Part shown: in pieces, positions 42,024 to 50,800 of the stretch
How positions within the stretch are numbered: position 1 is the first letter of the stretch
Layout: the number at the start of each line of letters is the position of its first letter
Assembly: GCF_013106755.1 (NCBI RefSeq)
Contig: NZ_WHPF01000004.1
Coordinates: 310,001 to 374,000, forward strand
From: Limnovirga soli
Lineage (GTDB): Bacteria; Bacteroidota; Bacteroidia; Chitinophagales; Chitinophagaceae
Reading direction: 5' to 3'
Length of the DNA stretch: 64,000 bases
Translations under genes and position numbers: made by a program
Notes under the pieces: generated by a model
Told to the model about the DNA's origin: nothing
Seen by the model: the letters and a program-made list of their open reading frames with translations, nothing else
Database searches by the model: none

Positions 42024-43022
42024 ATGAGTAAAATTACTGCTGCGATAACTGCAGTTGGCGGATATGTTCCTGAGTATAGATTAACCAATGCTGAACTGGA
42101 AAAAATGGTTGATACCAATGACGAATGGATTAAGTCTAGAACAGGTATTAGTGAAAGAAGAATACTTAAAGGCGAAGGGCTGGCCTGTAGCGATTTGGCT
42201 GTACCCGCAGTAATGGAAATTTTAAAGAAAAAGAACCTCGACCCCAAAGAAATAGATTGTATTATTTGTGGTACCGTTACGCCCGATATGATGTTCCCCT
42301 CAACTGCCAATATTATTGCTGATAAAATTGGTGCCACTAATGCCTGGGGTTTTGATTTAAGTGCTGCCTGTAGCGGGTTTTTATTTGCACTTGCCACTGG
42401 TGCTATGTTTATTGAAAGTGGTAAATACAAAAAGATTTTAATTATTGGTGCCGATAAAATGAGTGCCATTGTAGATTATACTGACAGGGCAACCTGTATT
42501 ATTTTTGGAGATGGTGCAGGTGCGGTTTTGCTGGAACCCGATACGGAAGGTTTTGGTGTGAAAGACAGTATTTTGAAAAGTGATGGTAGTGGTAAAAATT
42601 ACCTGAACATAAAAGGTGGTGGTTCTTTAAGACCTGCTTCTATTGAAACAGTTACCAATAGAGAACATTATGTATTCCAGGAAGGTAAATCTGTATTTAA
42701 ATTCGCTGTAACCGGTATGGCAGATGTAAGCGCAGAAATTATGCAACGTAATAACCTGGCTGCAGATGATGTAGCCTGGCTGGTACCTCATCAGGCTAAT
42801 ATGCGTATTATAGATGCTACTGCAAACAGAATGGGGCTTTCTACAGAAAAAGTGATGATTAATATTGAAAAGTACGGCAATACAACGGCTGGTACTATTC
42901 CTTTGTGTTTGTGGGAGTGGGAATCTAAATTGAAAAAAGGAGATAATATTGTATTGGCTGCATTTGGTGGTGGTTTTACCTGGGGTTCTGTTTGGGTAAA
43001 ATGGGCTTATGATACCAATTAA
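42024..43022 (+). CDS. fabH: 3-oxoacyl-ACP synthase III FabH
   Basis: A 332-residue initiating ketosynthase that condenses acyl-CoA with malonyl-ACP. The triad is complete: Cys in [13 protein letters not shown], His in [12 protein letters not shown] and Asn in [11 protein letters not shown], with the C-terminal GGGFTWGS loop. The ATG at 42024 gives [20 protein letters not shown]. An ATG two codons earlier (42018) is equally possible, while the TTG at 42003 overlaps the promoter box and is unlikely. It stands apart from fabD and fabI, with its own promoter and terminator. Confidence 0.95.
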   Translation: MSKITAAITAVGGYVPEYRLTNAELEKMVDTNDEWIKSRTGISERRILKGEGLACSDLAVPAVMEILKKKNLDPKEIDCIICGTVTPDMMFPSTANIIADKIGATNAWGFDLSAACSGFLFALATGAMFIESGKYKKILIIGADKMSAIVDYTDRATCIIFGDGAGAVLLEPDTEGFGVKDSILKSDGSGKNYLNIKGGGSLRPASIETVTNREHYVFQEGKSVFKFAVTGMADVSAEIMQRNNLAADDVAWLVPHQANMRIIDATANRMGLSTEKVMINIEKYGNTTAGTIPLCLWEWESKLKKGDNIVLAAFGGGFTWGSVWVKWAYDTN

Positions 43023-43040
43023 TATTTTGATGATATTGTA

Positions 43041-43068
43041 AAAAGGTAGCCAATTGGCTACCTTTTTT
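43041..43068 (+). terminator. Intrinsic terminator after fabH
   Basis: AAAAGGTAGCCA (43041-43052) / TGGCTACCTTTT (43055-43066), near-perfect palindrome ending in a T run. Confidence 0.88.
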
Positions 43069-43224
43069 ATTAGGCGAATCTAATATGGGGGTTATTTCTG
43101 TACAAAATTGGCTAATTCGGTCTTTTTGGGATATTGCAAAAACCTTTTAGTTGTACAAAAGGGTGCTATAATGATAATTTTATATACGATTACGATTTAA
43201 CGATTGCAAATTTCAAACTTTTTT

Positions 43225-43398
43225 ATGCAAGCCAGTACCATCTCTCAAAACTATACGGGGCTATATGCTTTTAGAGCAGAACGTTCCAAGCAAATGAAAG
43301 CAAATAATGACTCTCATTTTGGTCGTAGAAAAACATTACTTATTTTTTTATTAGGTTATTTTGTTTTGATGGCCCTTACCGTATTTAGTTTTTTATAA
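43225..43398 (+). CDS. Possible 57-residue single-pass membrane peptide
   Basis: An ATG at 43225 opens a 57-codon frame: a polar, basic N-terminal half (GLYAFRAERSKQMK) and one C-terminal transmembrane helix (LLIFLLGYFVLMALTVFSFL). It is enclosed by the fabH terminator upstream and a very strong 14-base-stem terminator 22 bases after the stop, as expected for a separate short transcript. No family recognised. The alternative is a non-coding RNA of about 250 bases. Confidence 0.5.
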   Translation: MQASTISQNYTGLYAFRAERSKQMKANNDSHFGRRKTLLIFLLGYFVLMALTVFSFL

Positions 43399-43419
43399 CT
43401 AATTACATCATCTTATTTT

Positions 43420-43461
43420 AAAGTTTATATGCTGCTAAACGGTAGCATATAAACTTTTTTT
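43420..43461 (+). terminator. Strong intrinsic terminator
   Basis: Fourteen-base perfect stem AAAGTTTATATGCT (43420-43433) / AGCATATAAACTTT (43444-43457), ten-base loop, T run to 43461. Confidence 0.9.
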
Positions 43462-43488
43462 ATTTTAAGCCCCAATAGCATTACTGCA

Positions 43489-43514
43489 GTACAAGAGTGC
43501 GACGCAAGAAAAGC
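43489..43514 (+). repeat. Dispersed extragenic repeat, copy 20 (core A, +)
   Basis: gtacaagagtgcgacgcaag then AAAAGC in place of TAAAGC; 28 bases past the preceding T-tract. Confidence 0.9.
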
Positions 43515-43594
43515 TGCTAGCTGCCCTTGGTTGGGCCAATATATTTTGCCCTTTAATATAATAAATGATGGACCCGGCTATAAAACAAAGCCCG

Positions 43595-43616
43595 GCTTTA
43601 CTTGCGTCGCACTCTT
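43595..43616 (-). repeat. Dispersed extragenic repeat, copy 21 (core A, -)
   Basis: GCTTTACTTGCGTCGCACTCTT followed by CAGGGTT. The only close pair (with copy 20) arranged plus then minus. Confidence 0.9.
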
Positions 43617-43759
43617 CAGGGTTTTGATTAATTCCAGGCATCAAAACCACTCATAGCCATACTACTTTATGAAAATCAATGCAATATGATACTGTTATCC
43701 CAGTAATTTTTGGAGATAGTTTACCGGTAATTGTACCTTTAATAGCAAAAGCATTCAAA

Positions 43760-44416
43760 ATGGCACTTGATAAATTTGGTATTGCTAAACGAATTGCACA
43801 GGAACTTAAAGATGGTATGTATGTAAACCTGGGAATTGGTATTCCAACCCTTGTAGCCAGTTTTATCCCGGAAAACCTAACCGTTATACTACAAAGTGAA
43901 AATGGCATTTTAGGAATGGGGCCTTACCCCAACGAAGATGATATTGATGCTGACCTGATTAATGCCGGAAAAGAAACCGTATCAATTATACCAGGAGGTG
44001 TTTTTTTTGATAGTGCTGAAAGCTTTGGAATGATTAGGGCAGGAAAAATTGATTTAACGGTTTTAGGTGCCATGGAGGTTAGCGACCAGGGCGATATTGC
44101 CAATTGGAAAATACCCGGTAAAATGGTTAAAGGTATGGGCGGCGCTATGGACTTGGTGGCCAGTGCCAAAAACATAATTGTAGCCATGCAACATACCAAC
44201 CCAAAAGGCGAAAGTAAATTGCTTGCCAATTGCACACTACCTTTAACAGGAGTGAAATGTGTAAAAAAAGTGGTAACAGAGCTAGCTGTTTTAGATATTA
44301 CTGCCGAGGGTTTTTTGTTAAAAGAAAGGGCCCCGGGGGTATCAATTGAAGAAATTATTGCTAAAACAGCAGGTCGCCTTTTAATTGCAGAAGAGGTAAT
44401 AGAAATGAATGTTTAA
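43760..44416 (+). CDS. scoB: 3-oxoacid CoA-transferase subunit B
   Basis: A 218-residue beta subunit of the succinyl-CoA:3-ketoacid CoA-transferase family. The catalytic Glu is in [12 protein letters not shown] near residue 47; [13 protein letters not shown] and [12 protein letters not shown] are family motifs. It moves CoA between succinyl-CoA and acetoacetate. The ATG at 43760 ([16 protein letters not shown]) is the conserved start; the open frame to 43679 is ignored. The alpha subunit gene scoA, usually adjacent in other phyla, is not in this window. AtoA-like acetate CoA-transferase is the alternative. Confidence 0.9.
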   Translation: MALDKFGIAKRIAQELKDGMYVNLGIGIPTLVASFIPENLTVILQSENGILGMGPYPNEDDIDADLINAGKETVSIIPGGVFFDSAESFGMIRAGKIDLTVLGAMEVSDQGDIANWKIPGKMVKGMGGAMDLVASAKNIIVAMQHTNPKGESKLLANCTLPLTGVKCVKKVVTELAVLDITAEGFLLKERAPGVSIEEIIAKTAGRLLIAEEVIEMNV

Positions 44417-44485
44417 TACAACGTTTATTCACGCTTGCGCAACTATTTTTTTGAATTTTACGTTTCTATTACTCTAAACAACACG

Positions 44486-47314
44486 TTGATATCAAAAAAA
44501 TTAAATATTGGGTATTTATTTTTATTGCTGGTGATGTTTACCGGTTTTAGTGTTTTTGCCCAGCCTGTTGCCGATTTTTCAAGTAATGTAAACAAGGCCT
44601 GCAGCGGAACTGCGATTCAGTTCACCGATTTATCTACAGGCAACCCTACCAGTTGGTTATGGGATTTTGGAAATGGTGAAACTTCTACCCAACAAAACCC
44701 GTTGGCTGTTTTTGGCGATGCAGGTGTATTTACCGTTAAGCTGGTAGTTTCAAACGGGAATGGAATTGATTCGGTTATAAAATTGAATACGATTAGCATT
44801 GACTCAATTCCCCAAACCGGGTTTATAATTTCAAAAAATACAGGTTGTACCCCCTTAAGAGTTTTTTTTGAGGATACCAGCCATGCCGGTGGCCCTATTA
44901 TAAAATGGTTATGGGATTTTGGTGATGGCAATACAGATATAAATCCAATAACCAGCCATACTTATACAAATGAAGGTATTTATTCCCCTCAATTAATTAC
45001 AGAGAATGCAAACGGATGCAGGGACACCTTGCAGCTAAGTTCATTTATTCAAACAGCTGCAAAACCTGTAGCCTCCTTTTATGCCGTGCCTCTGAGTGCA
45101 TGTGCTACAGATCCATTTAATTTTTTTAATACTACAACCGGAGCTGCTACTTCTTATCTGTGGAGTTTTGGTGATGGAGATACCAGTACCAGAAGAAACC
45201 CAAATCATTTTTATCAGGCCTCCAATTATATGACGGTTACCCTTGTAGCCAATAATAAGGTTTGCGCTGATACCTCTACCATCGTGGATTATGTATATGT
45301 AAAACCTCCTTTTGTAAAAATGCGCACTATTCTGGATTGTAATAGTCCATATACCAGAAGTTTTGAAGCAAAAATAATTGACGCTATTTCGTTTAAATGG
45401 GATTTTGGTGATGGTTTTACTTCTACTGATACATTTCCGGTGCATACTTTTACCAGCCCCGGCTCATATTTGGTAAAACTATTGGCTGCAGGGGCCGAAT
45501 GTGCTTACAGAGATACTGCAACTATTCACATTATTGATGAAAAGCCGGACTTTAGTGTCTCTTTTCCAAATGCAATTGTTTGCAGAAATGATACGGTTAT
45601 TTTTGATGCCACCGGCTTACAGGCTGGCAATATTCAAAGCTATACCTGGTCTTATGGTGATGGCATAATTGAGAAAATAAATGCCGGCAGCCAGGCCAAA
45701 CATGTATATAGCAAAAATGGCTCCTTTTTCCCCACATTGATAACAAAGGATTTAAATGGCTGTAATGATACTGCCATTACCACAATTCAAATTGAAGTGT
45801 ATGGCCCCAGCGCATCTTTTAAAAATGATTCGCTTATTTGTTTAACAAAACTGGCAACATTTTCTGATCAGTCGGTAAATGATGGTATTCATCCAATTAT
45901 TGCATGGCAATGGGATTATGGTGATGGTTTGGTTGAAACATATGATGCGCCGCCATTTCAACATAATTATACAAGCCCCGCTTTGTATACAGTAGCGCTT
46001 AAAGTAACAGATAATATTGGTTGCGCAGATACCGTATCAAGCACTCAGGCCATCATTGTTTCTGAAAGGCCGGTAGCAAATTTTTCCATCAGTGACACGA
46101 TTGCCTGTTTTGGACAGGCAGTACAATTCAATAATACATCTTCAGCTACCATACCTATTATATCTTATACCTGGAATTTTGGCGACAATACAACTGCTTC
46201 TACCCAGAACGCCAATTATATCTATAAAAATACCGGCACATTTCAGGTTGCATTGGAGCTAATCAATCAAAATGGATGTGTTGATTCCTTAATTAAACAG
46301 GTAACCGTAATTGCTTCGCCCAATGTAGATGCAGGTGTTGACTCTTTTTTATGCGCAGGTCAATCCATCGTGTTAAATGGAAATGGTGCCAACCTGTATA
46401 ATTGGGTGCCCGATAATTCTTTAAGTTGTACTGCCTGTGCCAGCCCTGTCGCTACACCGCTTATTTCTTCCAAATACTTTCTAACAGGTATAGACACAAC
46501 CAGTGGTTGCCCTTATAACGACTCCGTATTTGTTCTTGTAAAGCAACCGTTTAATGTTTCGGTAAATAAAAGTATTGATACAGTGTGCATAGGAAATACC
46601 ATTCAACTTGCTGCAAGTGGCGCAGAACTATACAATTGGTCGCCACCGGAAGGTTTGAATGCCGTAAATATTGCCAACCCATTGGCTTCTCCGGTAAATA
46701 CTAGCTTGTATACGGTAACCGGGCGTGATGATAAAAATTGTTTCACTGATAGTAAAACCATTCAGGTAATAGCAGCCCCCTTGCCTGTTTTTGATATTAT
46801 TGATAATAATGTCACCTTTCCCGCAGGTACATCCTTTGTAATCAGAACCAGTAATTCCCCCGATGTGGTAAGCTGGAAATGGAGCCCTGCTACCGATCTT
46901 TCCTGTATAGATTGTGCGCAGCCAACCACCAAAGCAAATAAAAGCATTCAATATACAGGAATAGCTTCTACTGCGTTTGGCTGTAGTGCCAGCGATAAAA
47001 TAAATGTAATAGGTATTTGTAAAGACGAGCTTGTTTTTGTACCCAATACGTTTTCGCCCAATGGAGATAATATAAATGATAAATTTTATCCCCGAGGTGC
47101 CGGATTTTATCAAATAAAATCGATGCGTATTTTTAATCGTTCGGGCCAATTGGTATTTGAGAAATTACACTTCGCAGCCAATAATGCAGCAGAAGGGTGG
47201 GATGGTACCTATCGTTCAAAAAAGCTGGGTGCTGATGTGTTTCTGTTTTTTATCGAAATTATCTGTAACGATGGTAAAATGTATACTTTAAAAGGCGATA
47301 TCACCCTGTTGTAA
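44486..47314 (+). CDS. PKD-repeat surface protein with gliding-motility-type C-terminal domain (smaller paralogue)
   Basis: About 942 residues. I take the TTG at 44486, which places the signal peptide (KKLNIGYLFLLLVMFTGFSVFAQ) at the N-terminus; no ATG is available and the open frame reaches a TTG at 44435. Seven PKD-like modules follow, each with a W-x-F/Y-G-D/N-G core (WDFGNGETST, WDFGDGNTD and so on), then a long beta region. The C-terminus VFVPNTFSPNGDNINDKFYP is the gliding-motility-associated CTD used by type IX cargo. Probably an adhesin-like exported filament. A larger paralogue follows at 47868-52709. Confidence 0.88.
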   Translation: MISKKLNIGYLFLLLVMFTGFSVFAQPVADFSSNVNKACSGTAIQFTDLSTGNPTSWLWDFGNGETSTQQNPLAVFGDAGVFTVKLVVSNGNGIDSVIKLNTISIDSIPQTGFIISKNTGCTPLRVFFEDTSHAGGPIIKWLWDFGDGNTDINPITSHTYTNEGIYSPQLITENANGCRDTLQLSSFIQTAAKPVASFYAVPLSACATDPFNFFNTTTGAATSYLWSFGDGDTSTRRNPNHFYQASNYMTVTLVANNKVCADTSTIVDYVYVKPPFVKMRTILDCNSPYTRSFEAKIIDAISFKWDFGDGFTSTDTFPVHTFTSPGSYLVKLLAAGAECAYRDTATIHIIDEKPDFSVSFPNAIVCRNDTVIFDATGLQAGNIQSYTWSYGDGIIEKINAGSQAKHVYSKNGSFFPTLITKDLNGCNDTAITTIQIEVYGPSASFKNDSLICLTKLATFSDQSVNDGIHPIIAWQWDYGDGLVETYDAPPFQHNYTSPALYTVALKVTDNIGCADTVSSTQAIIVSERPVANFSISDTIACFGQAVQFNNTSSATIPIISYTWNFGDNTTASTQNANYIYKNTGTFQVALELINQNGCVDSLIKQVTVIASPNVDAGVDSFLCAGQSIVLNGNGANLYNWVPDNSLSCTACASPVATPLISSKYFLTGIDTTSGCPYNDSVFVLVKQPFNVSVNKSIDTVCIGNTIQLAASGAELYNWSPPEGLNAVNIANPLASPVNTSLYTVTGRDDKNCFTDSKTIQVIAAPLPVFDIIDNNVTFPAGTSFVIRTSNSPDVVSWKWSPATDLSCIDCAQPTTKANKSIQYTGIASTAFGCSASDKINVIGICKDELVFVPNTFSPNGDNINDKFYPRGAGFYQIKSMRIFNRSGQLVFEKLHFAANNAAEGWDGTYRSKKLGADVFLFFIEIICNDGKMYTLKGDITLL

Positions 47315-47380
47315 TAGTGAACAATAGTTCTTTCGGAGTGGTTATTAATTTTTTGGAACTAAGCTTTTGTTATTAATTAA

Positions 47381-47411
47381 GCTTTACTTGCCACGCTCGG
47401 TTCAAGGTTCT
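47381..47411 (-). repeat. Dispersed extragenic repeat, copy 22 (core B, -)
   Basis: GCTTTACTTGCCACGCTCGG then TTCAAGGTTC. Core B joined to the TAAAGC tail. Confidence 0.85.
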
Positions 47412-47760
47412 GTTCATCGTGGGGCATGTAAACAGTATGGTTATTTATTCATATTTAGGAAAGTGAGATAACCAAATGTGATAATTTACTAAATAAAAAA
47501 CCAGCTTTTCTAATACTTTGTCTTGTTTTTGGAATAATTTTTGACTATTAATTATATCAAAATCAACAACCCTAAAAGCCTTAACGCAATTCGCTATTCA
47601 TTTCAACGTTTTGTTTTATGGTGAGCGCAACAAAATATTAACTATTAACCATGGGGTTAGGGTTATATTGTATATTATGTGTTTAGCTTTGTGAAAATTT
47701 ATGCCATATGCTAACAATCTAACTTACAAGTGGTTATTTGATGCCAAAGGTTATGAACGA

Positions 47761-47784
47761 TGAACCGAGCGTGGCAAGTAAAGC
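47761..47784 (+). repeat. Dispersed extragenic repeat, copy 23 (core B, +)
   Basis: TGAACCGAGCGTGGCAAG plus TAAAGC; inverted mate of copy 22, 350 bases apart. Confidence 0.85.
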
Positions 47785-47867
47785 TGCATTAAAATATACA
47801 GCTGATTACAAAAGCATAACTGGTTGCAACTGAAACTATTGAAATAAATAGCACTAGCTGGTTTACT

Positions 47868-50800
47868 ATGAAGGGTAAAAAACAACAAATACGTATAAAT
47901 CAATGCATTGTTTTGGCAATAGCATTGTTTTGCTATTTGGTACCTGGTGTAGTGAATGCGCAATTAAAAGCAGGGTTTAAAGCATCTGTAACAGCGGGTT
48001 GTTCTCCATTGGTGGTAAAGTTTAACGATAATTCCACCGGCGGCCCCACTTCCTGGTTTTGGGATTTGGGAAAAAACACTTCCACTGATCAAAACCCAAG
48101 TGCTATTTATATAGACCCCGGCACTTATAGTATAAAACTGATTATAAAAAACAGTACGGGTGCAGACTCTATAATTAAAACGGATTATATTACTGTATAC
48201 GAAAAACCGTTGATTTTTTTTGATGCCAATATTACTAGGGGCTGCGCACCCTTAGATGTTGTTTTTACAGATACCAGTCTGGCGCAAAGTGGTGATATTG
48301 CCCAGCGTATTTGGGATTTTGGCGATGGTACATCTTCCGGAGAGCAGGCGCCGTCTCATACCTACAATATTGCAGATACATTTAATGTAGCACTAACCGT
48401 AACAAATAGTTTTGGCTGTAGCCAAACATTGGTAAAGCCAACTTATATTGAAGTGGCCAATCAGCCAGTGGCAGATTTTTCCTATCAATATACCAGCATA
48501 TGTACGCTGCCTTCAACATTTAAATTTAAGAACCTTACCAGTGCTGACCCTGCCTTTACCTATCAATGGTATTTTGGTGATGGGGGCAGTTCTACCCAGG
48601 CAAATCCAAAATATGATTATTCAACAGCGGGTAAATACGATATACAACTAATTGCCACCAATACCACCGGCTGTGTTGATACCATTACCAAAAGTATTGC
48701 CATCGGCACACAATCTGCCAATATAATAATGCCTGCTTTTGGTTGTGTAAATAAAGCCATTGTTATGCAGGATTCATCTCAACCCGAAGCACTTTCAGGT
48801 GCCTGGGATTTTGGTGATGGCTTTACTGGTGCCGGCCTTACTGTTACCCATAACTATACAGCCCCGGGTAATTATACCGTAACCTATACAGCCAGTTTTG
48901 GTGATTGTTCCGGTGAAATAAAGAAAATCATCACCATAAAAGATGCTCCTGTGGCAGCTTTCTCATCGCCCGATAAATTAACAAGCTGCACTGCGCCTTT
49001 TCAGGTTTCTTTTGTAAATGAATCTTCCGGGGCAGATAGCTATTTATGGGATTTTGGTGATGGCGCCATTTCTACAGATCAAAACCCCACACATACTTAT
49101 TTAGTAACAGGGGTATTTACGGTAAAACTTTTAGCATTTAATAATGCTGGGGCCTGTGCGGATACTTATATTATCAAAAATATGGTGAATATTAATCCTC
49201 CGAACATTGAGGGTTTTGTAGGCTTGCCTATATCAACCTGCGTACCAGCCACTATAAATTTTGATGCGGTAATTACTACACCAGAGCCTGTTACGGGGCA
49301 CCAATGGTTTTTTGGAAATGGCGTAACTTCAACTGAAGCAAATCCCGTATACACGTACGATACGGCCGGTGAGTATTCGGTAAAGCTGATAATAACTACA
49401 GCCAGCGGTTGTAGCGATACTTTTGAACTGGAAAAAGCTGTAATTGCCACCGAAAAACCTACTGCGAGGTTTACGGCATTCCCTACAAATACCTGTGCCT
49501 ATAAAGAAGTTCAATTTGCTGATGGATCTTCAAACGATGTGATTTTTTGGGATTGGAATTTTGGCGATGGTGGCACCAGTATAGAGCAAAACCCACTACA
49601 CCATTATTTGGATACAGGGTATTTTAGAGTACAACTTATAGTAGCCAATAAGGGATGTAAAGACTCTTTGATAATTCCTGATTTTATTTATATTAAACCG
49701 CCGGTTGCCAGGTATATAACCAATTTTAACTGTAATAAAAGGTTTGTACGCACATTTAAGGATTTTTCTGTAGCTCCCCAAACCTGGCATTGGGATTTTG
49801 GGGATAGTACCACATCGGTATTACAAAATCCCTCTCATACTTATGCAAATCAAGGGGTATATAATGTGCAGTTGATAGTTACCAATGGAGGCTGTTCAGA
49901 TACTTTAGTAACTCCTGTTACCATAATTGATGCTAACCCCGGGGCCGAAATAACCGCATTGCATTCAAATTTTTGCAAATACGATTCTATACAACTTACT
50001 GCTACTAATTACGATCCGGCTTTTATAAAAAGTTTTAAATGGAATTTTGGCGATGGTTCTATCGCAGATTTTAGCCCATTTAATAGTGTTGCATATCATG
50101 TGTATAAGCAATCGGGTACTTATGCACCCTTTCTTGTTACGAATGATTTAAATGGTTGTAACGATACGGCAAAAATCCCCAATACCATAGTTAATATTTA
50201 TGGCCCTACAGCCCTATTTACCAACGATCAGGGAAACTGCATTGATAGTTTGATAAAGTTTAAAGATCAGTCTAAACCAGATATTACCAATGCGATTACT
50301 ACCTGGATTTGGAATTATGGTGATGGCATAACAGATACACTAACGCAACCACCATTTGAACATAATTATTTTCAATCAGGTTTATTTACACCAATACTAA
50401 AAGTAATAGATGCCAATGGTTGCTACGATTCTCTAATAAAACCTGATGCAGTAATTATTACAAAGCCCATTGCAAACTTTAGTTTACAGGATTCCATACG
50501 ATGTGCTATTGCACCGGCAGAGTTTGTTGACAGTTCAAATGGATTATCACTGAATTATTTATGGGATTTTGGTGATGGACTTACTTCTGGTGCGAGTAAC
50601 CCAAAGCATTTATATGCGATGGAAGGGGAGTATGACGTAAGCCTTACCATCACTGACCGATTTGGGTGCAAGGATTCAATTACCAAAACTGGCATTATCA
50701 GTGTGTCTAACCCGGTAGCACAGTTTAGCGTTTCTGATTCTGCTGCAAATTGTCCGCCATTACCAGTACAAACCACCAATTTGTCTACCAGCATTACTTC

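Larger units (their letters stand above)
43399..43759. other. Intergenic gap small peptide to scoB
   Basis: 361 bases holding a strong terminator and repeat copies 20 and 21. No gene is seen; the open stretch 43679-43759 in frame with scoB lacks conserved sequence. Confidence 0.6.
47315..47867. other. Intergenic gap between the two PKD-repeat genes
   Basis: 553 AT-rich bases without a convincing gene. It contains two core B repeat copies (22 and 23) in inverted orientation. Confidence 0.6.

Noticed and set aside
41984-42469. Minus-strand frame of 161 codons over fabH
   Set aside because: fabH has its full catalytic triad on the plus strand; the antisense product is not recognisable.
46628-47149. 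Minus-strand open frame of 173 codons within the PKD protein
   Set aside because: Antisense to a gene with clear CTD and PKD motifs; its translation is a reverse-complement shadow.
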